Source: Deltaproteobacteria bacterium
GTDB lineage: Bacteria; Desulfobacterota; Binatia; Binatales; Binataceae
Length of the DNA stretch: 5,875 bases
Assembly: GCA_027403435.1 (NCBI GenBank)
Contig: DAHZDR010000245.1
Span: forward strand, 1 to 5,875
Direction: 5' to 3'
Below are positions 1-4,810 of the stretch, one piece after another. Under the pieces are notes generated by a model that saw only the letters and a list, made by a program, of their open reading frames with translations, was not told the origin of the DNA and ran no database searches. Each line of letters begins with the position of its first letter. Positions within the stretch are counted from its first letter, which is position 1. The translations under genes and the position numbers were made by a program.

Positions 1-19
1 CAGCGCGCAATGCGGAGTG

Positions 20-25
20 AAGGAG
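20..25 (+). promoter_or_regulatory. Shine-Dalgarno of the GlsB-like gene
   Basis: AAGGAG lies 7 nt before the ATG at 33. It fixes the start and contrasts with the absence of clear ribosome-binding sites on the minus-strand genes of this window. Confidence 0.75.
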
Positions 26-32
26 CGTCGTA

Positions 33-296
33 ATGGCCTTATTGGCGTGGATTGCGGTTGGTTTGATTTCAGGATTCGTCGCGAGTCTGAGCGTGAACCA
101 GCGCGGCGAAAGTCTCCCCCGCGATCTGGCGCTCGGCGTTATCGGCGCGTTCGTCGGCAGCGCCATCTTCAACGCCTATGGCGAGCCGGGAGTCCGAGGC
201 CTGAATCCATACAGCGTCGGCGTTTCGGCGATCGGCGCGGTCATCACGCTGATTTCGTTCCATGCCATAGTCCGCAATCAGCGGCCGAAACGGTAA
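33..296 (+). CDS. GlsB/YeaQ/YmgE-type small membrane protein
   Basis: This 87-residue hydrophobic protein resembles the GlsB/YeaQ/YmgE (transglycosylase-associated) family of small inner-membrane proteins, often linked to stress response but without a defined biochemical activity. Three membrane segments are visible: about residues 2-19 (starting ALLAWIAVGLISGF), 31-49 (ALGVIGAFVGSAIF) and 61-80 (VGVSAIGAVITLISF). Each carries the glycine-rich packing typical of the family, and the length is normal. The ATG is supported by an AAGGAG Shine-Dalgarno at 20-25, 7 nt upstream. The tail RNQRPKR is basic and probably cytoplasmic. The gene converges on prmC with a 17-bp gap. Only 32 bp upstream are present, so the promoter and left neighbour are not visible. 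The family call is from overall pattern; the function is unknown. Confidence 0.85.
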   Translation: MALLAWIAVGLISGFVASLSVNQRGESLPRDLALGVIGAFVGSAIFNAYGEPGVRGLNPYSVGVSAIGAVITLISFHAIVRNQRPKR

Positions 297-313
297 GGCG
301 CGCGCGGCCGCCG

Positions 314-1177
314 TCAGCGCGCGAGCAGCACGCGCTCGATTCCGGCAAGGTCGCGCGCGATCGTGATTGCGGCGCGTCCGGCGGCGTGGAAAATCGCGGC
401 CGCGGCGGCCGCCTGGCCCGCGCCGACTTCGACGATTACGGCGCCGGCGGGCGCCAGATGGGCGTTCAGTCCGGCCGCTATCCGGCGATAAAAATCGAGT
501 CCGTCGGCGCCGCCGGCAAGCGCGATCCGCGGCTCGAAATCGCGGACTTCGGGCGCTAGCGCGGCGATTTCAGCGTCGGCAATATAGGGCGGATTCGCCA
601 CGATCAGGTCGAAGCGGCCCAGTTCGCCAGCGCCGTCGAGCGGCGTGAAACAGTCGCCGCGCACGAACTCGATTTGCGCCGCCAGGCCGAGCCGGGCGGC
701 GTTTTGCGCGGCGCTTTCCAGCGCGCCGGCGGCGATATCGGCGGCGACGATCCGCACTTGGGGAGCGTTGGCGGCGAGCGCCAGCGCGATCGCCCCGGAG
801 CCGCATCCGAGGTCCAGCACACGCGCGGCCGGCCGGACCGCGAGCTGGTCGAGCGCGAGCGCCACCAGGGTCTCGGTCTCCGGCCGCGGAATCAGCACGC
901 CGGGCGCGACTTTGATTTCGAGCGAATAAAATTCGCGCCGGCCGAGGATATACGCCAACGGCATCCGGCGCGCCCGCAACTCGACCATCGCCGCGAACCG
1001 CGCGTGCGCCGCCGAATCCAGCGCGCCGGCGCCCGCGTATAACCGCGCGCGATCGACGCCGGCCGCCTCCGCCAGCATCAGTTCGGCGTCGAGCCGTGCG
1101 CCCTCCACGCCCGCGCGCGCCAGCCGCGCGGCGGCTTCGCCGATCGTCCGGCGCAGGCGGGAAGATTCGGGCGGCAT
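314..1177 (-). CDS. prmC: peptide chain release factor N5-glutamine methyltransferase (PrmC/HemK)
   Basis: PrmC is a cytosolic SAM-dependent enzyme that methylates the N5 amide of the glutamine in the GGQ loop of RF1 and RF2, which improves peptide release. The protein is 287 residues, typical for the family. Residues 1-75 form the helical N-terminal release-factor-binding region. The linker YILGRREFY (76-84) and IPRPETETLV (96-105) are characteristic. The SAM-binding glycine-rich motif DLGCGSG is at 122-128, with the acidic motif II residue near D147. The hallmark NPPYI at 195-199 binds the substrate glutamine. The ATG start gives the standard N-terminus, but no clear Shine-Dalgarno precedes it, so translation may be coupled to prfA, whose stop lies 29 bp upstream. 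The rpmE-prfA-prmC order supports the call. No anomaly is seen in the catalytic motifs. Confidence 0.96.
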   Translation of the reverse strand: MPPESSRLRRTIGEAAARLARAGVEGARLDAELMLAEAAGVDRARLYAGAGALDSAAHARFAAMVELRARRMPLAYILGRREFYSLEIKVAPGVLIPRPETETLVALALDQLAVRPAARVLDLGCGSGAIALALAANAPQVRIVAADIAAGALESAAQNAARLGLAAQIEFVRGDCFTPLDGAGELGRFDLIVANPPYIADAEIAALAPEVRDFEPRIALAGGADGLDFYRRIAAGLNAHLAPAGAVIVEVGAGQAAAAAAIFHAAGRAAITIARDLAGIERVLLAR

Positions 1178-1206
1178 CGGCCGAACTTGCGCCCGGACGG
1201 CGCGCG

Positions 1207-2268
1207 TCAGGCGCCCAGCGCCGCCGCCCGTTCCCTGGTGGTCAGCGCGTCGATCAGCGGATCGAGCGCGCCGTCGAGCACCTGGTCGAGCTGATGAAGC
1301 GTCAGGTTGACGCGATGGTCGGTGACGCGCGACTGGGGGAAATTATAGGTGCGGATGCGCTCCGAGCGATCGCCGGAGCCGACCATCGAACGCCGCGCCT
1401 CGGCAATTTTGGCGTCCTGTTCGGCGTGCGCGAGATCGAGCAGGCGGGCGCGCAGGATTTTGAGCGCGCGGGCCTTGTTCTTGTGCTGCGATTTTTCGTC
1501 GCGGCAGACGATCACCATCCCGGTCGGAAGATGCGTGATGCGCACGGCGGAATCGGTGGTGTTGACGCTCTGGCCGCCGGGTCCCGACGCCCGCATCACG
1601 TCGATGCGCAGGTCCTTTTCCTCGTTGATATTGACTTCAACCTCGTCCGCCTCGGGCATCACAGCCACGGTCACCGCGGAGGTGTGGATACGACCGGCGG
1701 CTTCGGTCGCGGGGACGCGCTGCACGCGATGGACGCCGCCCTCGAATTTGAGCCGGCTGTAGGCGCCTTGCCCGCTGATTTGCGCGATTACTTCCTTGAT
1801 GCCGCCGAGGCCGGTCGCGCTCAGACTGAGCGTTTCGACCTTCCAGCGATGACGCTCGGCGTAACGCGTGTACATCCGGAACAGGCCGCTGGCGAACAGC
1901 GACGCTTCCTCGCCGCCCGTGCCGGCGCGAATTTCGAGCAGGACGTTGCGGTCATCGTTGGGATCGCGCGGCGCCAGCAATTGCTTGAGATGGTCTTCGA
2001 CGGCGGCCTGCCGCTTGAGCATCGCGGGCAGCTCGCTTTTAACCAGGTCGCGCAGTTCGTGGTCGTCGCCCTCGAGCAGCGCGCGATGGCCGGCGATTTC
2101 ATCGAGCAGCTTGCGATAGTCGCGAATCGCGTGCGCGACCTCGCCCAGTTGCGCGCGTTCGCGGGCGAGCACGGCGTACTCGCGATTGTTGGCGATAACG
2201 GCGGGGTCGCTCAGGCGGCGTTCGAGCTCGCCATAGTGGTCCTCAATCCCTTTTAGCTTATCAAGCAT
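1207..2268 (-). CDS. prfA: peptide chain release factor 1 (RF1)
   Basis: RF1 recognises UAA and UAG in the ribosomal A site and triggers hydrolysis of peptidyl-tRNA. The 353-residue length fits the family (about 360). The N-terminal helical domain 1 spans about 1-100. The stop-codon tripeptide is PAT at 186-188, in the context RVPATE, which marks RF1; RF2 has SPF there. The catalytic GGQ is at 231-233 in SGPGGQSVNTTDSAVR, with Q233 the predicted methylation target of the adjacent PrmC. RSERIRTYNFPQ and RVTDHRVNLTL follow at about 301-324, as in known RF1s. The start MLDKLKGIEDHY matches the usual RF1 N-terminus, although the 22 nt before the ATG contain no Shine-Dalgarno. It lies 29 bp upstream of prmC and is separated from rpmE by a 139-bp structured gap. 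Confidence 0.98.
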   Translation of the reverse strand: MLDKLKGIEDHYGELERRLSDPAVIANNREYAVLARERAQLGEVAHAIRDYRKLLDEIAGHRALLEGDDHELRDLVKSELPAMLKRQAAVEDHLKQLLAPRDPNDDRNVLLEIRAGTGGEEASLFASGLFRMYTRYAERHRWKVETLSLSATGLGGIKEVIAQISGQGAYSRLKFEGGVHRVQRVPATEAAGRIHTSAVTVAVMPEADEVEVNINEEKDLRIDVMRASGPGGQSVNTTDSAVRITHLPTGMVIVCRDEKSQHKNKARALKILRARLLDLAHAEQDAKIAEARRSMVGSGDRSERIRTYNFPQSRVTDHRVNLTLHQLDQVLDGALDPLIDALTTRERAAALGA

Positions 2269-2318
2269 TGCAAATCTGGCGGCGCGGCCGGGAGCCGGCG
2301 AGATCCGCGGCGTGGGAC

Positions 2319-2351
2319 AAAATAAAATGGCGCGCGGCGACCGCCGGCGCC
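2319..2351 (-). terminator. probable intrinsic terminator/attenuator between rpmE and prfA
   Basis: On the minus strand a GC-rich hairpin (2351 down to 2329) has arms GGCGC-CGGC and GCCG-GCGCC, with one bulged C in the second arm and a GGTC loop. It is directly followed by ATTTTATTTTG (2328-2318), a broken U-tract. This geometry is that of a Rho-independent terminator. It lies about 56 bp after the rpmE stop and about 50 bp before the prfA start, so it would end or attenuate rpmE transcripts before prfA. I see no convincing sigma70 promoter between it and prfA, which favours partial read-through. Confidence 0.6.
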
Positions 2352-2363
2352 GACCGTGGCGCT

Positions 2364-2396
2364 CCGCCGCGCGGACCCCGCGCCCCCGCGCGGCGG
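2364..2396. repeat. perfect 11-bp inverted repeat just downstream of rpmE
   Basis: The arms CCGCCGCGCGG (2364-2374) and CCGCGCGGCGG (2386-2396) are exact reverse complements around an 11-nt loop. On the leftward transcript the hairpin forms 11 nt after the rpmE stop codon. It has no following U-tract, so it is more likely an mRNA-stabilising or processing hairpin, or part of a double terminator with the structure at 2319-2351, than a terminator alone. Confidence 0.6.
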
Positions 2397-2407
2397 GAGT
2401 TGCAAGG

Positions 2408-2608
2408 CTACTTCATGCCATACTTGCGTTTGAAGCGCTCGACCCGGCCGGCGGTATCGACCAGCCGATGTTGCCCGGTATAAAACGGATGGCAATTCGA
2501 GCAGACTTCAACGTGGATCTCGGGCTGCGTCGAATGCGTTTCGAAGGTCTTTCCGCATGCGCAGGTCACCACGCAGCGGCGATATTGCGGATGAATTCCA
2601 GCTTTCAT
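2408..2608 (-). CDS. rpmE: 50S ribosomal protein bL31, zinc-binding (C+) form
   Basis: This 66-residue protein is bL31, a small protein of the large subunit that bridges towards the 30S head. The start MKAGIHPQY, the segment CSNCHPFYTGQ and the tail VERFKRKYGMK are diagnostic. Four cysteines, C16, C18, C36 and C39 (CxC then CxxC), form the zinc site, so this is the C+ type rather than the zinc-free paralogue induced under zinc limitation. The ATG gives the canonical N-terminus. Only a weak GGGAC lies about 10 nt upstream, so the ribosome-binding site is poor. It is the first gene of the leftward translation block and is followed by two hairpins before prfA. It is divergent from the lipoprotein operon. 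Confidence 0.97.
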   Translation of the reverse strand: MKAGIHPQYRRCVVTCACGKTFETHSTQPEIHVEVCSNCHPFYTGQHRLVDTAGRVERFKRKYGMK

Positions 2609-2641
2609 CGATATGTCCCGGTCCGTCCCTGCAAACCCCGC

Positions 2642-2670
2642 AGCTTAACACGTCGGAATCGACGGCTCAA
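2642..2670 (-). promoter_or_regulatory. possible rpmE promoter
   Basis: On the minus strand, TTGAGC (2670-2665) and TAAGCT (2647-2642) are separated by 17 bp. This would place a start near 2635 and give a leader of about 27 nt before the rpmE ATG. The -35 is fair and the -10 is poor (about half of consensus). A small inverted repeat, CGTCG-GAAT-CGACG (2651-2664), fills the spacer. This is a weak prediction by eye. Confidence 0.3.
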
Positions 2671-2713
2671 TTCCCATGCCGTCTTTCCCTTGTTCCAGCA
2701 TAACCACTCGCGC

Positions 2714-2746
2714 GGCCGGCGCAAGGCGTTCCGCCAGAGGCCGGCC
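2714..2746. repeat. imperfect dyad/hairpin element in the divergent intergenic region
   Basis: The outer arms GGCCGGC (2714-2720) and GCCGGCC (2740-2746) are exact reverse complements. Inside lie a symmetric 4x4 internal loop (GCAA opposite AGAG) and a 4-bp inner stem, GGCG (2725-2728) with CGCC (2732-2735), closed by a TTC loop. It sits between two divergent genes and upstream of both predicted promoters. It could be a protein-binding dyad, a repeat of the REP kind, or part of a longer leader RNA. No U-tract follows on either strand. Confidence 0.5.
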
Positions 2747-2788
2747 AAGCCGCTGGACGGTTCGATCCGATTTGCGTATTTCTTATGT

Positions 2789-2818
2789 TTGAAATTTACG
2801 ATTATTAGGCATTAAAAT
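2789..2818 (+). promoter_or_regulatory. sigma70-like promoter of the lipoprotein-aldolase-kinase operon
   Basis: TTGAAA (2789-2794) and TAAAAT (2813-2818) are separated by 18 bp, inside an AT-rich island (about 2765-2822) that stands out in this GC-rich window. The predicted start near 2825 leaves a short leader before the TTG at 2846, with GGAG at 2831-2834. No other promoter-like site is needed for the three genes to its right, which are spaced by 9 bp and then an 8-bp overlap. Confidence 0.55.
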
Positions 2819-2845
2819 ATTTCTCGCGCCGGAGCGGGGCGACGA

Positions 2846-3613
2846 TTGGCGGCCTGGAACAAGCAAACGGTGGAGATTATCCGAACAGGGATGGCGCGCG
2901 CCGTGATGGTCGCGGCGCTGATGCTGACGGTGGCTGGATGCGGCGCGAATGGCGCGGCGGGTCCGGCCCCGGCGGCGCAATCAACCGCCGCCGCCGAACC
3001 CGATTTCGCCGGCGGCGCGCGGGTGGTGACGAACCTCTCCCAGCTTTCGGCCGCGAATACGACCTCGGGCTTGATCGCGAACCAGACCCTGCTTACGGCC
3101 ACTCCAAAAAGCGCCGCCGCGGCGCCGCAAAATACGACGGACGTGGCTCTGGCGCGGCTCTACCTCGCCAATCCAACCGCCAACACTTATACTGGCGATA
3201 TCGCGCCGCCGCCCGGCGATACCACCCTGCTCAACGCCAAGGCGCGGCAATATCCGGAATTCTGCTATGCGATACTGCGGCAAACGCTGAAGGCCGCACA
3301 GTCGATCGAAGCGGCCAAATTCGGCAAATACGCCATGGCCAAGGATCTCAAGCCGGTCATTTTGCGGCTCACGATGACCGCACAGGGACGGCTGACCGAT
3401 ATCGCGATCGAGCAGCGTTCGGGCGTGGCCAAAGTCGATCAGGCGATGATCGACGCGTGTAAAATCGGCGCCTGGGCGATGAATCCGCCGCCGCAGGCGC
3501 TGTCCGCCGCCGGCAACTACCAGATTCGCTTCGAAGGGTTGGTGCAAAACTACAGCTACGGTCTTAACGGAGAATATAAATATGCCACGCATGTGGGGCT
3601 TGCACTGCTCTAG
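2846..3613 (+). CDS. predicted lipoprotein with TonB/TolA-like C-terminal domain
   Basis: The 255-residue frame carries a lipoprotein-type signal: a hydrophobic stretch AVMVAALMLTVAG (19-31) followed by lipobox VAG-C with the lipidated cysteine at 32. An Ala/Pro-rich, low-complexity linker follows (33-60). Residues 168-235 resemble a TonB/TolA C-terminal domain: alternating strands VILRLTMTAQGRLTDIAI, then RSGVAKVDQAMIDAC, then the NPPP turn at 213-216, then YQIRFEG. Unlike classical TonB there is no N-terminal transmembrane anchor with a long Pro-rich spacer; attachment would be through lipid. The start is uncertain. TTG 2846 has GGAG 11 nt upstream and sits close to the predicted promoter; ATG 2891 would give a shorter, more usual 16-residue signal but has a poor ribosome-binding site. 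It precedes the aldolase by 9 bp. Its role is unknown; a cell-envelope function is inferred from the signal only. Confidence 0.75.
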   Translation: MAAWNKQTVEIIRTGMARAVMVAALMLTVAGCGANGAAGPAPAAQSTAAAEPDFAGGARVVTNLSQLSAANTTSGLIANQTLLTATPKSAAAAPQNTTDVALARLYLANPTANTYTGDIAPPPGDTTLLNAKARQYPEFCYAILRQTLKAAQSIEAAKFGKYAMAKDLKPVILRLTMTAQGRLTDIAIEQRSGVAKVDQAMIDACKIGAWAMNPPPQALSAAGNYQIRFEGLVQNYSYGLNGEYKYATHVGLALL

Positions 3614-3617
3614 GAGG
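3612..3617 (+). promoter_or_regulatory. strong Shine-Dalgarno overlapping a stop codon
   Basis: AGGAGG lies 5 nt before the aldolase ATG at 3623, and its first two bases belong to the TAG stop of the lipoprotein gene. This fixes the aldolase start and indicates co-transcription with likely translational coupling. Confidence 0.8.
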
Positions 3618-3622
3618 GCGCG

Positions 3623-4810
3623 ATGACGGCCCCGGAAACGACCAATCGGCGCAACCTGCTGGCGCTCGCCACGGCGCGAATCAGGCGCAAGCGCGTCGCT
3701 TCGCGCTATCGGCCGCCGGCGGGACTCTCGGTCCCGATCGTGACGGTGATGGATCGCGCGGGCCGGGTGCTGGTTGACGAACAGCGCGCCGTGATTCGCT
3801 ACGTGCTGCAGGGCGGCGCCGGCGCGGATATCATCTTCGCCGCGGGCACCACCGGCGAATGGAACCGGATGGATAATCCACGCCGGCAACTGGTCGCGCA
3901 AATCGCGGTTGAAGAATGCCGGCGCGCCGCGGCCACAGGTAAACCCGCCGAAGCGTGGGCCGGAATTACCGCGCCGACCCGCGCCGAAACCCTCGAAAAC
4001 CTTGAACATGCGCTCGCGATCGGCGCCGACGCGGCGGTCGTGGCGCCGCTTTCGATCGCGGACGTGCAGGACCCGGTCGAGTTCGTCACCCGCGACCTGG
4101 GCGAGGTTTTCGAGCGGCGCGGCCGCACGCTGCCGATTTTCCTGTACGATAATGAAGATATCGCCGCGGCTGGCAAGTCGCCGCATCTCCATACGCGCGA
4201 CGTCAAGCGCATGAGTCAACTGGCGTATGTTAACGGAATCAAGGTGACTTCGGGCAAAGCCGTGCTCGGCAACTATACGCGGGCGGCGGCGCATTTCAAA
4301 CGCGTCGGCGAATTCGCGATCTATCCCGGCAACGCCTATCTAATCTTCGATCTGTTTCAGCCGGCGGCCGGACTGCGCGGCCGTTTGCGCTCCGGATGGA
4401 ACCGCTATCTGACCAACGGCGCGCTGCCGCATGGCGCGGTGGCCGGCGCGGCCAACGCGATGCCGCGCGAGTGGCGGCGGGCATGGGAAGTATGCAGCGC
4501 CGGCGAAGCCGGCCTGAGCGGGCGCTATGGCGCGGTCATGGAGGAGTTCCGCGCCGCCGGAGAATTTCCCGGCGAGAGCCGCAAGCGGACGATCGCCTGC
4601 CTGAAGGCCGCGCTCGGCCATCTCGGCGTCATTTCGAGCGAGGCGGTCGCCCCCGGCACGCCCGCGCTGGCGCCGGAAGAACGCCGGGTCTTTATCCGGC
4701 GTTTCAACGAATTGCGCCGCCGCGCCTGCGTCACCCTTGAACCGGAATGGCTGAGCGCCTGTGCGCCGCCGCGGCCAGCCGGGCGCCGGATGGCGCTGCG
4801 GGATGCCTGA
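3623..4810 (+). CDS. dihydrodipicolinate synthase/N-acetylneuraminate lyase family aldolase
   Basis: This 395-residue protein belongs to the class I aldolase superfamily of DapA, NanA and KDG aldolase, whose members form a Schiff base with pyruvate-like keto acids. The motif GTTGE is at 75-79, the catalytic tyrosine is Y175 in IFLYDNED, and the Schiff-base lysine is K207 in GIKVTSG. The late motif GAVAGAANAMP (271-281) matches the family's G..(S/A)..AN..P. True DapA has YN.PSRTG after the tyrosine, with an arginine that binds the substrate carboxylate; here the position holds I180 and the segment is YDNEDIA, so lysine biosynthesis is unlikely. It is about 90 residues longer than usual, with a basic N-terminal extension (1-30) and a C-terminal extension. 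The start is set by AGGAGG 5 nt upstream. It overlaps the downstream kinase, suggesting a sugar-acid pathway (2-keto-3-deoxy acid cleavage) as the leading inference. The substrate is not determined. Confidence 0.88.
   Translation: MTAPETTNRRNLLALATARIRRKRVASRYRPPAGLSVPIVTVMDRAGRVLVDEQRAVIRYVLQGGAGADIIFAAGTTGEWNRMDNPRRQLVAQIAVEECRRAAATGKPAEAWAGITAPTRAETLENLEHALAIGADAAVVAPLSIADVQDPVEFVTRDLGEVFERRGRTLPIFLYDNEDIAAAGKSPHLHTRDVKRMSQLAYVNGIKVTSGKAVLGNYTRAAAHFKRVGEFAIYPGNAYLIFDLFQPAAGLRGRLRSGWNRYLTNGALPHGAVAGAANAMPREWRRAWEVCSAGEAGLSGRYGAVMEEFRAAGEFPGESRKRTIACLKAALGHLGVISSEAVAPGTPALAPEERRVFIRRFNELRRRACVTLEPEWLSACAPPRPAGRRMALRDA

Noticed and set aside
297..323. CGCGCG repeats in the convergent GlsB-like/prmC gap as a bidirectional terminator
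   Set aside because: The arms are simple alternating CG, extend into the end of prmC and have no U-tract on either strand. Chance pairing is likely in this composition.
1096..2256. Long + strand open frame (386 codons) opposite prfA
   Set aside because: It lies antisense to an unmistakable RF1 gene. Long antisense frames are expected in GC-rich DNA, and its translation shows no recognisable domain.
2312..2815. + strand open frame of 167 codons covering rpmE and the intergenic region
   Set aside because: It runs antisense through rpmE and through promoter and hairpin elements, and has no recognisable protein motif.
2981..4294. Long minus-strand open frame (437 codons) opposite the lipoprotein and aldolase genes
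   Set aside because: It spans two genes with clear family motifs on the other strand. Its product is Arg/His/Gly-rich, as expected of a shadow frame.
3623..4810. Calling the aldolase dapA (lysine biosynthesis)
   Set aside because: The arginine of the YN.PSRTG segment is missing, the protein is about 90 residues too long, and it pairs with a sugar kinase rather than lysine-pathway genes.
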